A stretch of DNA of 64,000 bases from Acinetobacter pittii (lineage in GTDB: Bacteria; Pseudomonadota; Gammaproteobacteria; Pseudomonadales; Moraxellaceae), in the NCBI RefSeq assembly GCF_034067285.1, contig NZ_CP139286.1, forward strand, positions 744,001 through 808,000, read 5' to 3'. Positions 27,968 through 42,900 of this stretch are shown piece after piece. Under the pieces are notes generated by a model. It did no database searches. It was not told where the DNA came from and saw nothing but the letters and a program-made list of their open reading frames with translations. The position numbers and the translations under genes were made by a program. Position 1 is the first letter of the stretch; every line of letters begins with the position of its first letter.

Positions 27968-30900
27968 ATGCCTGAAATACAAATTATTGCTAAGGACAAT
28001 CATAAAACCTTAGCAACAACAGAGGGAACTTCTGCAAAACTTTCAGAAGCATCGGTCGTATTGGTAAAAGTAGCCGCCAGTGATGTGTTGGTAGTAAATA
28101 GGGAGGGTACCAATGCAGTTATTCGCCTGAAAAATGGCCAAACCATTGTTATTGAAGACTTCTTTAGCGGTACAGCTGAACCTAAAGATAACAGCCTTGT
28201 TTTTCAAGACGAAAATGGACAGTTAATTTGGGCAAAATTCAAAGATGCTGAAAATGATGCCGACGCAGATGCTGACGCAGATGCCGATGCCGACAGCGAT
28301 GTTGAACCACAAGCTCTGGTAGCAGAAGATTTACCAGCTGCTTTACCAGCAGAAGCACCACAAGAGTTGGTGTCTGATGTTATTTATCAACCTATTTCTT
28401 CAATTGAACCATTACTTTATCACGATGCAGGCATAAACCCATGGCTATGGGCTATCCCATTAGTTGCGGGTGGTATTATTGCTGCCGCATCGAACAGTGA
28501 TAGTGATGATGATTCTTCAACACCTACCGATACAACACCACCAAGTACAGATGGGGTGACCTTCACAGTTGACCCTGTTACTTCAGATAATGTAATTAAT
28601 GCATCGGAAGCAGCAGGCAATGTCACTATTACAGGTGTATTGAAAAATATTCCGGCAGATGCAGCGAATACAGTCGTTACAGTTGTTATTAATGGGGTAA
28701 CTTATAATGCAACTGTAGATAAAGCAGCAGGTACATGGACAATAAGCGTACCGGGTAGTGGTTTAACAGCTGATGCAGATAAAACGATTGATGCTACTGT
28801 AACGTTTACGGATGCGGCAGGTAATAGCAGCACTGTTAAAGATACTCAAACTTATACGATCGATACCACAGCACCAAATGCACCAGTAATTGACCCGGTT
28901 AACGGAACAGACCCGATTACAGGTACAGCAGAACCTGGTTCAACTGTGACTGTGACTTATCCTGATGGCACGACTGCAACAGTTGTGGCAGGCACAGATG
29001 GCAGCTGGTCGGTAACGAATCCGGGCTTAAATGATGGTGATGAAGTTACAGCAATCGCTACCGATCCAGCAGGCAACCCGTCATTACCAGGTACGGCCAT
29101 TGTTGATGGAGTTGGACCAAATACAGATGGCGTTAATTTCGCAGTTGATTCAGTAACAGCTGACAACGTGATTAATGCATCGGAAGCAGCGGGCAATGTC
29201 ACTATTACAGGTGTATTGAAAAATATTCCGGCAGATGCAGCGAATACAGTCGTTACAGTTGTTATTAATGGGGTAACTTATAATGCAACTGTAGATAAAG
29301 CAGCAGGTACATGGACAATAAGCGTACCGGGTAGTGGTTTAACAGCTGATGCAGATAAAACGATTGATGCTACTGTAACGTTTACGGATGCGGCAGGTAA
29401 TAGCAGCACTGTTAAAGATACTCAAACTTATACGATCGATACCACAGCACCAAATGCACCAGTAATTGACCCGGTTAACGGAACAGACCCGATTACAGGT
29501 ACAGCAGAACCTGGTTCAACTGTGACTGTGACTTATCCTGATGGCACGACTGCAACAGTTGTGGCAGGCACAGATGGCAGCTGGTCGGTAACGAATCCGG
29601 GCTTAAATGATGGTGATGAAGTTACAGCAATCGCTACCGATCCAGCAGGCAACCCGTCATTACCAGGTACGGCCATTGTTGATGGAGTTGGACCAAATAC
29701 AGATGGCGTTAATTTCGCAGTTGATTCAGTAACAGCTGACAACGTGATTAATGCATCGGAAGCAGCGGGCAATGTCACTATTACAGGTGTATTGAAAAAC
29801 ATTCCGGCAGATGCAGTGAATACAGTCGTTACAGTTGTGATCAATGGTCAGACGTACACTGCTACTGTAGATAAAGCAGCAGGTACATGGACAGTAAGCG
29901 TACCGGGTAGTGGTTTAACAGCTGATACAGATAAAACGATTGATGCTACTGTAACGTTTACAGATGCGGCAGGTAATAGCAGCACTGTTAACGATACACA
30001 AACTTATACGATTGATACTACAGCACCAAATGCCCCAGTAATTGACCCGGTTAACGGAACAGACCCGATTACAGGTACAGCAGAACCTGGTTCAACTGTG
30101 ACTGTGACTTATCCTGACGGTACGACTGCAACAGTTGTGGCAGGCACAGATGGCAGCTGGTCGGTAACGAATCCGGGTTTAAATGATGGTGATAAAGTTA
30201 CAGCAATCGCTACCGATCCAGCAGGCAACCCGTCATTACCAGGTACGGCCATTGTTGATGGAATTGGACCAAATACAGATGGCGTTAATTTCGCAGTTGA
30301 TTCAGTAACAGCTGACAACGTGATTAATGCATCGGAAGCAGCAGGCAATGTCACTATTACAGGTGTATTGAAAAACATTCCGGCAGATGCGGCGAATACA
30401 GCCGTTACAGTTGTGATCAACGGTCAGACATACACTGCTACTGTAGATAAAGCAGCAGGTACCTGGACAGTAAGCGTACCGGGTAGTGATTTAACAGCTG
30501 ATGCAGATAAAACCATTGATGCGAAAGTGACGTTTACAGATGCGGCAGGTAACAGCAGCAGTGTTAACGATACCCACACTTATACGATCGATACCACAGC
30601 ACCAAATGCCCCAGTAATTGACCCAGTTAACGGAACAGACCCGATTACAGGTACAGCAGAACCTGGTTCAACCGTGACTGTGACTTATCCTGACGGCAGC
30701 ACAGCAAGTGTAGTTGCAGGCACAGATGGCAGCTGGTCAGTAACAAACCCAGGCTTAAATGATGGTGATGAAGTTACAGCAGTAGCAACAGACCCTGCAG
30801 GCAACCCGTCATTACCAGGTACGGCCATTGTTGATGGAGTTGGACCAAATACAGATGGCGTTAATTTCGCAGTTGATTCAGTAACAGCTGACAACGTGAT

Positions 30901-33900
30901 TAATGCATCGGAAGCAGCGGGCAATGTCACCATTACAGGTGTATTGAAAAATATTCCGGCAGATGCGGCGAATACGGCCGTTACAGTTGTGATCAACGGT
31001 CAGACATACACTGCTACTGTAGATAAAGTAGCGGGTACATGGACAGTAAGCGTACCGGGTAGTGGTTTAACAGCTGATGCAGATAAAACGATTGATGCTA
31101 CTGTAACGTTTACGGATGCGGCAGGTAATAGCAGCACTGTTAACGATACCCACACTTATACAATCGATACCACAGCACCAAATGCACCGGTCCTTGATCC
31201 AATCAATGCGACTGACCCAGTGAGCGGTACAGCAGAAGCGGGTTCAACCGTGACTGTGACTTATCCTGACGGTACCACTGCAACAGTTGTGGCAGGTACA
31301 GATGGCAGCTGGTCAGTACCAAACCCAGGTAACCTGGTGGATGGCGATACAGTAACTGCAACAGCCACTGACCCTGCAGGCAATACCTCATTGCCAGGTA
31401 CAGGTACAGTGTCTGCAGACATCACAGCGCCAGTGGTTGCCCTTGATGATGTGCTCACTAACGACAGCACACCGGCACTCACAGGTACAGTGAACGATCC
31501 GTCAGCAACTGTGGTGGTGACTGTAGATGGTGTTGACTATCCAGCGACAAACAATGGTGACGGCACCTGGACACTTGCAGACAATACACTGCCTGCTTTA
31601 ACAGACGGCCCACACACCATTACCGTGACTGCAACAGATGCAGCAGGCAATGCAGGTACAGATACTGCAGTGGTGACCATTGATACCACAGCACCAAATG
31701 CACCGGTCCTTGATCCAATCAATGCGACTGACCCGGTGAGCGGTACAGCAGAAGCGGGTTCAACCGTGACTGTGACTTATCCTGACGGTACGACTGCGAC
31801 AGTAGTGGCAGGTACAGATGGCAGCTGGTCAGTACCAAACCCAGGTAACCTGGTGGATGGCGATACAGTAACTGCAACAGCCACTGACCCTGCAGGCAAT
31901 ACCTCATTGCCAGGTACAGGTACAGTGTCTGCAGACATCACAGCGCCAGTGGTTGCCCTTGATGATGTGCTCACTAACGACAGCACACCGGCACTCACAG
32001 GTACAGTGAACGATCCGTCAGCAACTGTGGTGGTGACTGTAGATGGTGTTGACTATCCAGCGACAAACAATGGTGACGGCACCTGGACACTTGCAGACAA
32101 TACACTGCCTGCTTTAACAGACGGCCCACACACCATTACCGTGACTGCAACAGATGCAGCAGGCAATGCAGGTACAGATACTGCAGTGGTGACCATTGAT
32201 ACCACAGCACCAAATGCACCGGTCCTTGATCCAATCAATGCGACTGACCCGGTGAGCGGTACAGCAGAAGCGGGTTCAACCGTGACTGTGACTTATCCTG
32301 ACGGTACGACTGCGACAGTAGTGGCAGGTACAGATGGCAGCTGGTCAGTACCAAACCCAGGTAACCTGGTGGATGGCGATACAGTAACTGCAACAGCCAC
32401 TGACCCTGCAGGCAATACGTCATTGCCAGGTACAGGTACAGTGTCTGCAGACATCACAGCGCCAGTGGTTGCCCTTGATGATGTGCTCACCAATGACAGC
32501 ACACCGGCACTCACAGGTACAGTGAACGATCCGTCAGCAACTGTGGTGGTGACTGTAGATGGTGTTGACTATCCGGCGACAAACAATGGTGACGGCACCT
32601 GGACACTTGCAGACAATAGCTTGCCTGCTTTAACAGACGGCCCACACACCATTACCGTGACTGCAACAGATGCAGCAGGCAATGCAGGTACAGATACTGC
32701 AGTGGTGACCATTGATACCACAGCACCAAATGCACCGGTCCTTGATCCAATCAATGCGACTGACCCGGTGAGCGGTACAGCAGAAGCGGGTTCAACCGTG
32801 ACTGTGACTTATCCTGACGGTACGACTGCGACAGTAGTGGCAGGTACAGATGGCAGCTGGTCAGTACCAAACCCAGGTAACCTGGTGGATGGCGATACAG
32901 TAACTGCAACAGCCACTGACCCTGCAGGCAATACCTCATTGCCAGGTACAGGTACAGTGTCTGCAGACATCACAGCGCCAGTGGTTGCCCTTGATGATGT
33001 GCTCACTAACGACAGCACACCGGCACTCACAGGTACAGTGAACGATCCGTCAGCAACTGTGGTGGTGACTGTAGATGGTGTTGACTATCCAGCGACAAAC
33101 AATGGTGACGGCACCTGGACACTTGCAGACAATACACTGCCTGCTTTAACAGACGGCCCACACACCATTACCGTGACTGCAACAGATGCAGCAGGCAATG
33201 CAGGTACAGATACTGCAGTGGTGACCATTGATACCACAGCACCAAATGCACCGGTCCTTGATCCAATCAATGCGACTGACCCGGTGAGCGGTACAGCAGA
33301 AGCGGGTTCAACCGTGACTGTGACTTATCCTGACGGTACGACTGCGACAGTAGTGGCAGGTACAGATGGCAGCTGGTCAGTACCAAACCCAGGTAACCTG
33401 GTGGATGGCGATACAGTAACTGCAACAGCCACTGACCCTGCAGGCAATACCTCATTGCCAGGTACAGGTACAGTGTCTGCAGACATCACAGCGCCAGTGG
33501 TTGCCCTTGATGATGTGCTCACTAACGACAGCACACCGGCACTCACAGGTACAGTGAACGATCCGTCAGCAACTGTGGTGGTGACTGTAGATGGTGTTGA
33601 CTATCCAGCGACAAACAATGGTGACGGCACCTGGACACTTGCAGACAATACACTGCCTGCTTTAACAGACGGCCCACACACCATTACCGTGACTGCAACA
33701 GATGCAGCAGGCAATGCAGGTACAGATACTGCAGTGGTGACCATTGATACCACAGCACCAAATGCACCGGTCCTTGATCCAATCAATGCGACTGACCCGG
33801 TGAGCGGTACAGCAGAAGCGGGTTCAACCGTGACTGTGACTTATCCTGACGGTACGACTGCGACAGTAGTGGCAGGTACAGATGGCAGCTGGTCAGTACC

Positions 33901-36900
33901 AAACCCAGGTAACCTGGTGGATGGCGATACAGTAACTGCAACAGCCACTGACCCTGCAGGCAATACCTCATTGCCAGGTACAGGTACAGTGTCTGCAGAC
34001 ATCACAGCGCCAGTGGTTGCCCTTGATGATGTGCTCACTAACGACAGCACACCGGCACTCACAGGTACAGTGAACGATCCATCAGCAACTGTGGTGGTGA
34101 CTGTAGATGGTGTTGACTATCCAGCGACAAACAATGGCGATGGCACCTGGACACTTGCAGACAATACACTTCCTGCTTTAACAGACGGCCCACACACCAT
34201 TACCGTGACTGCAACAGATGCAGCAGGCAATGCAGGTACAGATACTGCAGTGGTGACCATTGATACCACAGCACCAAATGCACCGGTCCTTGATCCAATC
34301 AATGCGACTGACCCGGTGAGCGGTACAGCAGAAGCGGGTTCAACCGTGACTGTGACTTATCCTGACGGTACCACTGCAACAGTTGTGGCAGGTACAGATG
34401 GCAGCTGGTCAGTACCAAACCCAGGTACTCTGGTGGATGGCGATACAGTAACTGCAACAGCCACTGACCCTGCAGGCAATACGTCATTGCCAGGCACAGG
34501 TACAGTGTCTGCAGACATCACAGCGCCAGTGGTTGCCCTTGATGATGTGCTCACTAACGACAGCACACCGGCACTCACAGGTACAGTGAACGATCCGTCA
34601 GCAACTGTGGTGGTGACTGTGGATGGTGTTGACTATCCGGCAGTGAACAATGGTGACGGCACCTGGACCCTTGCAGACAATACACTTCCTGCTTTAACAG
34701 ACGGTCCACACACCATTACCGTGACTGCAACAGATGCAGCAGGCAATGCAGGTACAGATACTGCAGTGGTGACGATTGATACCACAGCACCAAATGCACC
34801 GGTACTTGATCCAATCAATGCGACTGACCCGATCAGCGGTACAGCAGAAGCGGGTTCAACCGTGACTGTGACTTATCCTGACGGTACGACTGCGACAGTA
34901 GTAGCAGGTACAGATGGCAGCTGGTCAGTACCAAACCCAGGTACTCTGGTGGATGGCGATACAGTAACTGCAACAGCCACTGACCCTGCAGGCAATACGT
35001 CATTGCCAGGCACAGGTACAGTGTCTGCAGACATCACAGCGCCAGTGGTTGCCCTTGATGATGTGCTCACCAATGACAGCACACCGGCACTCACAGGTAC
35101 AGTGAACGATCCGTCAGCAACTGTGGTGGTGACTGTGGATGGTGTTGACTATCCGGCAGTGAACAATGGTGATGGCACCTGGACCCTTGCAGACAATAGC
35201 TTGCCTGCTTTAACAGACGGTCCACACACCATTACCGTGACTGCAACAGATGCAGCAGGCAATGCAGGTACAGATACTGCAGTGGTGACGATTGATACCA
35301 CAGCACCAAATGCACCGGTCCTTGATCCAATCAATGCGACTGACCCGGTGAGCGGTACAGCAGAAGCGGGTTCAACCGTGACTGTGACTTATCCTGACGG
35401 TACGACTGCAACAGTAGTGGCAGGTACAGATGGCAGCTGGTCAGTACCAAACCCAGGTACTCTGGTGGATGGCGATACAGTAACTGCAACAGCCACTGAC
35501 CCTGCAGGCAATACCTCATTGCCAGGTACAGGTACAGTGTCTGCAGACATCACAGCGCCAGTGGTTGCCCTTGATGATGTGCTCACCAATGACAGCACAC
35601 CGGCACTCACAGGTACAGTGAACGATCCGTCAGCAACTGTGGTGGTGACTGTGGATGGTGTTGACTATCCGGCAGTGAACAATGGTGATGGCACCTGGAC
35701 CCTTGCAGACAATAGCTTGCCAACACTCGCAGACGGTCCACACACCATTACCGTGACTGCAACAGATGCAGCAGGCAATGCAGGTACAGATACTGCAGTG
35801 GTGACGATTGATACCACAGCACCAAATGCACCGGTACTTGATCCAATCAATGCGACTGACCCGATCAGCGGTACAGCAGAAGCGGGTTCAACCGTGACTG
35901 TGACTTATCCTGACGGTACGACTGCAACAGTAGTGGCAGGTACAGATGGCAGCTGGTCAGTACCAAACCCAGGTACTCTGGTGGATGGCGATACAGTAAC
36001 TGCAACAGCCACTGACCCTGCAGGCAATACCTCATTGCCAGGTACAGGTACAGTGTCTGCAGACATCACAGCGCCAGTGGTTGCCCTTGATGATGTGCTC
36101 ACCAATGACAGCACACCGGCACTCACAGGTACAGTGAACGATCCGTCAGCAACTGTGGTGGTGACTGTGGATGGTGTTGACTATCCGGCAGTGAACAATG
36201 GTGACGGCACCTGGACCCTTGCAGACAATACACTTCCTGCTTTAACAGACGGCCCACACACCATTACCGTGACTGCAACAGATGCAGCAGGCAATGCAGG
36301 TACAGATACTGCAGTGGTGACGATTGATACCACAGCACCAAATGCACCGGTCCTTGATCCAATCAATGCGACTGACCCGGTGAGCGGTACAGCAGAAGCG
36401 GGTTCAACCGTGACTGTGACTTATCCTGACGGTACGACTGCGACAGTAGTGGCAGGTACAGATGGCAGCTGGTCAGTACCAAACCCAGGTAACCTGGTGG
36501 ATGGCGATACAGTAACTGCAACAGCCACTGACCCTGCAGGCAATACGTCATTGCCAGGTACAGGTACAGTGTCTGCAGACATCACAGCGCCAGTGGTTGC
36601 CCTTGATGATGTGCTCACCAATGACAGCACACCGGCACTCACAGGTACAGTGAACGATCCGTCAGCAACTGTGGTGGTGACTGTGGATGGTGTTGACTAT
36701 CCGGCAGTGAACAATGGTGACGGCACCTGGACCCTTGCAGACAATACACTTCCTGCTTTAACAGACGGTCCACACACCATTACCGTGACTGCAACAGATG
36801 CAGCAGGCAATGCAGGTACAGATACTGCAGTGGTGACGATTGATACCACAGCACCAAATGCACCGGTACTTGATCCAATCAATGCGACTGACCCGATCAG

Positions 36901-39900
36901 CGGTACAGCAGAAGCGGGTTCAACCGTGACTGTGACTTATCCTGACGGTACGACTGCGACAGTAGTAGCAGGTACAGATGGCAGCTGGTCAGTACCAAAC
37001 CCAGGTACTCTGGTGGATGGCGATACAGTAACTGCAACAGCCACTGACCCTGCAGGCAATACGTCATTGCCAGGCACAGGTACAGTGTCTGCAGACATCA
37101 CAGCGCCAGTGGTTGCCCTTGATGATGTGCTCACCAATGACAGCACACCGGCACTCACAGGTACAGTGAACGATCCGTCAGCAACTGTAGTGGTGACTGT
37201 AGATGGTGTTGACTATCCAGCGACAAACAATGGCGATGGCACCTGGACACTTGCAGACAATACACTTCCTGCTTTAACAGACGGCCCACACACCATTACC
37301 GTGACTGCAACAGATGCAGCAGGCAATGCAGGTACAGATACTGCAGTGGTGACCATTGATACCACAGCACCAAATGCACCGGTCCTTGATCCAATCAATG
37401 CGACTGACCCGGTGAGCGGTACAGCAGAAGCGGGTTCAACCGTGACTGTGACTTATCCTGACGGTACGACTGCGACAGTAGTGGCAGGTACAGATGGCAG
37501 CTGGTCAGTACCAAACCCAGGTAACCTGGTGGATGGCGATACAGTAACTGCAACAGCCACTGACCCTGCAGGCAATACGTCATTGCCAGGTACAGGTACA
37601 GTGTCTGCAGACATCACAGCGCCAGTGGTTGCCCTTGATGATGTGCTCACCAATGACAGCACACCGGCACTCACAGGTACAGTGAACGATCCGTCAGCAA
37701 CTGTGGTGGTGACTGTAGATGGTGTTGACTATCCGGCGACAAACAATGGTGACGGCACCTGGACACTTGCAGACAATAGCTTGCCTGCTTTAACAGACGG
37801 CCCACACACCATTACCGTGACTGCAACAGATGCAGCAGGCAATGCAGGTACAGATACTGCAGTGGTGACCATTGATACCACAGCACCAAATGCACCGGTC
37901 CTTGATCCAATCAATGCGACTGACCCGGTGAGCGGTACAGCAGAAGCGGGTTCAACCGTGACTGTGACTTATCCTGACGGTACGACTGCGACAGTAGTGG
38001 CAGGTACAGATGGCAGCTGGTCAGTACCAAACCCAGGTAACCTGGTGGATGGCGATACAGTAACTGCAACAGCCACTGACCCTGCAGGCAATACCTCATT
38101 GCCAGGTACAGGTACAGTGTCTGCAGACATCACAGCGCCAGTGGTTGCCCTTGATGATGTGCTCACTAACGACAGCACACCGGCACTCACAGGTACAGTG
38201 AACGATCCGTCAGCAACTGTGGTGGTGACTGTAGATGGTGTTGACTATCCAGCGACAAACAATGGTGACGGCACCTGGACACTTGCAGACAATACACTGC
38301 CTGCTTTAACAGACGGCCCACACACCATTACCGTGACTGCAACAGATGCAGCAGGCAATGCAGGTACAGATACTGCAGTGGTGACGATTGATACCACAGC
38401 ACCAAATGCACCGGTACTTGATCCAATCAATGCGACTGACCCGATCAGCGGTACAGCAGAAGCGGGTTCAACCGTGACTGTGACTTATCCTGACGGTACG
38501 ACTGCAACAGTAGTGGCAGGTACAGATGGCAGCTGGTCAGTACCAAACCCAGGTACTCTGGTGGATGGCGATACAGTAACTGCAACAGCCACTGACCCTG
38601 CAGGCAATACCTCATTGCCAGGTACAGGTACAGTGTCTGCAGACATCACAGCGCCAGTGGTTGCCCTTGATGATGTGCTCACTAACGACAGCACACCGGC
38701 ACTCACAGGTACAGTGAACGATCCGTCAGCAACTGTGGTGGTGACTGTGGATGGTGTTGACTATCCAGCAGTGAACAATGGTGATGGCACCTGGACCCTT
38801 GCAGACAATAGCTTGCCTGCTTTAACAGACGGCCCACACACCATTACCGTGACTGCAACAGATGCAGCAGGCAATGCAGGTACAGATACTGCAGTGGTGA
38901 CGATTGATACTAGCGCTCCAGTAGTATCTTTAGATGATGTCGTTACTAATGACACGACTCCTGCTTTAACAGGGGCGATTAATGACCCAACAGCAAGCGT
39001 GGTTGTGACTGTGGATGGTGTTGACTATCCAGCGACAAACAATGGCGATGGTACTTGGACGCTTGCAGACAATACACTGCCTGCGTTAACAGACGGCCCA
39101 CATACAGTGACTGTAACTGCAACTGATCCAGCTGGAAATACAGCTACAGATACAGCTACGCTTACTATTGATACCGTACCTGCAGACCTGATCGGTGCGA
39201 TTACGATTCCTGAAGACTTAAATGGCGACGGTATCTTGAATGCAGACGAGCTAGGCACAGACGGCACCTTCAATGCACAAGTGGCGTTGGGACCAGATGC
39301 AATCGATGGCACAGTGGTTAATGTGAACGGTACTAACTACACCGTGACAGCAGCTGACCTTACTAACGGCTTCATCACAGCAGCGATCCCTGTTACAGGC
39401 GAAGGCCCTGTAGCGATCCATGCAGAAGCAGTCGATCCACAAGGTAACGTGGATGTTGCAGATGCAGACGTGACAGTAACAGTTGATACCTTACCTGCAG
39501 ACCTGATCGGTGCGATCACGATTCCTGAAGACTTAAATGGCGACGGTATTTTAAATGCAGACGAGCTAGGCACAGACGGTACCTTCAATGCACAAGTGGC
39601 GTTGGGACCAGATGCAATCGATGGCACAGTGGTTAATGTGAACGGTACTAACTACACCGTGACAGCAGCTGACCTTACCAACGGCTTCATCACAGCAGCG
39701 ATCCCTGTTACAGGCGAAGGCCCTGTAGCGATCCATGCAGAAGCAGTCGATCCACAAGGTAACGTGGATGTTGCTGATGCAGACGTGACAGTAACAGTTG
39801 ATACCTTACCTGCAGACCTGATCGGTGCGATCACGATTCCTGAAGACTTAAATGGCGACGGTATCTTGAATGCAGACGAGCTAGGCACAGACGGTACCTT

Positions 39901-42900
39901 CAATGCACAAGTGGCGTTGGGACCAGATGCAATCGATGGCACAGTGGTTAATGTGAACGGTACTAACTACACCGTGACAGCAGCTGACCTTACCAACGGC
40001 TTCATCACAGCAGCGATCCCTGTTACAGGCGAAGGCCCTGTAGCGATCCATGCAGAAGCAGTCGATCCACAAGGTAACGTGGATGTTGCTGATGCAGACG
40101 TGACAGTAACAGTTGATACCTTACCTGCAGACCTGATCGGTGCGATCACGATTCCTGAAGACTTAAATGGCGACGGTATTTTAAATGCAGACGAGCTAGG
40201 CACAGACGGTACCTTCAATGCACAAGTGGCGTTGGGACCAGATGCAATCGATGGCACAGTGGTTAATGTGAACGGTACTAACTACACCGTGACAGCAGCT
40301 GACCTTACCAACGGCTTCATCACAGCAGCGATCCCTGTCACAGGCGAAGGCCCTGTAGCGATCCATGCAGAAGCAGTCGATCCACAAGGTAACGTGGATG
40401 TTGCAGATGCAGATGTGACAGTAACAGTTGATACCTTACCTGCAGACCTGATCGGTGCAATCACGATTCCTGAAGACTTAAATGGCGACGGTATCCTGAA
40501 TGCAGACGAGCTAGGCACAGACGGTACCTTCAATGCACAAGTGGCGTTGGGACCAGATGCAATCGATGGCACAGTGGTTAATGTGAACGGTACTAACTAC
40601 ACCGTGACAGCAGCTGACCTTACTAACGGCTTCATCACAGCAGCGATTCCTGTCACAGGCGAAGGCCCTGTAGCGATCCATGCAGAAGCAGTCGATCCAC
40701 AAGGTAACGTGGATGTTGCAGATGCAGACGTGACAGTAACGGTTGATACCCTACCTGCAGACCTGATCGGTGCGATCACGATTCCTGAAGACTTAAATGG
40801 CGACGGTATCTTGAATGCAGACGAGCTAGGCACAGATGGCACCTTCAATGCACAAGTGGCGTTGGGACCAGATGCAATCGATGGCACAGTGGTGAATGTG
40901 AACGGTACTAACTACACCGTGACAGCAGCTGACCTTACCAACGGCTTCATCACAGCAGCGATCCCTGTCACAGGCGAAGGCCCTGTAGCGATCCATGCAG
41001 AAGCAGTCGATCCACAAGGTAACGTGGATGTTGCAGACGCAGATGTCACAGTAACAGTTGATACCTTACCTGCAGACCTGATCGGTGCGATTACGATTCC
41101 TGAAGACTTAAATGGCGACGGTATCCTGAATGCAGACGAGCTAGGCACAGACGGCACCTTCAATGCACAAGTGGCGTTGGGGCCAGATGCAATCGATGGC
41201 ACAGTGGTGAATGTGAACGGTACTAACTACACCGTGACAGCAGCTGATATTACCAACGGCTTCATCACAGCAGCGATCCCTGTCACAGGCGAAGGCCCTG
41301 TAGCGATCCATGCAGAAGCAGTCGATCCACAAGGTAACGTGGATGTTGCAGATGCAGATGTGACAGTAACAGTTGATACCTTACCTGCAGACCTGATCGG
41401 TGCGATCACGATTCCTGAAGACTTAAATGGCGACGGTATCCTGAATGCAGACGAGCTAGGCACAGATGGCACCTTCAATGCACAAGTGGCGTTGGGACCA
41501 GATGCAATCGACGGCACAGTGGTGAATGTGAACGGTACTAACTACACCGTGACAGCAGCTGACCTTGCAAACGGCTTCATCACAGCAGCGATTCCTGTCA
41601 CAGGCGAAGGCCCTGTAGCGATCCATGCAGAAGCAGTCGATCCACAAGGTAACGTGGATGTTGCAGATGCAGACGTGACAGTAACAGTTGATACCTTACC
41701 TGCAGACCTGATCGGTGCAATCACGATTCCTGAAGACTTAAATGGCGACGGTATCTTAAATGCAGACGAGCTAGGCACAGACGGTACCTTCAATGCACAA
41801 GTGGCGTTGGGACCAGATGCAATCGATGGCACAGTGGTGAATGTGAACGGTACTAACTACACCGTGACAGCAGCTGACCTTGCAAATGGCTTCATCACAG
41901 CAGCGATCCCTGTTACAGGCGAAGGCCCTGTAGCGATCCATGCAGAAGCAGTCGATCCACAAGGTAACGTGGATGTTGCAGATGCAGACGTGACAGTAAC
42001 GGTTGATACCGTACCTGCAGACCTGATCGGTGCGATCACGATTCCTGAAGACTTAAATGGCGACGGTATCCTGAATGCAGACGAGCTAGGCACAGACGGT
42101 ACCTTCAATGCACAAGTGGCGTTAGGACCGGATGCAATCGATGGCACAGTGGTGAATGTGAACGGTACTAACTACACCGTGACAGCAGCTGACCTTGCCA
42201 ACGGCTTTATCACAGCAGCGATCCCTGTTACAGGCGAAGGTCCTGTAGCAATCCATGCAGAAGCAGTCGATCCACAAGGTAACGTGGATGTTGCAGATGC
42301 AGACGTGACAGTAACGGTTGATACCGTACCTGCAGACCTGATCGGTGCGATCACGATTCCTGAAGACTTAAATGGCGACGGTATCTTAAATGCAGACGAG
42401 CTAGGCACAGACGGTACCTTCAATGCACAAGTGGCGTTGGGACCAGATGCAATCGATGGCACAGTGGTTAATGTGAACGGTACTAACTACACCGTGACAG
42501 CAGCTGACCTTACCAACGGCTTCATCACAGCAGCGATCCCTGTTACAGGCGAAGGCCCTGTAGCGATCCATGCAGAAGCAGTCGATCCACAAGGTAACGT
42601 GGATGTTGCAGATGCAGACGTGACAGTAACAGTTGATACCTTACCTGCAGACCTGATCGGTGCGATCACGATTCCTGAAGACTTAAATGGCGACGGTATT
42701 TTAAATGCAGACGAGCTAGGCACAGACGGCACCTTCAATGCACAAGTGGCGTTGGGACCAGATGCAATCGATGGCACAGTGGTTAATGTGAACGGTACTA
42801 ACTACACCGTGACAGCAGCTGACCTTACTAACGGCTTCATCACAGCAGCGATCCCTGTTACAGGCGAAGGCCCTGTAGCGATCCATGCAGAAGCAGTCGA

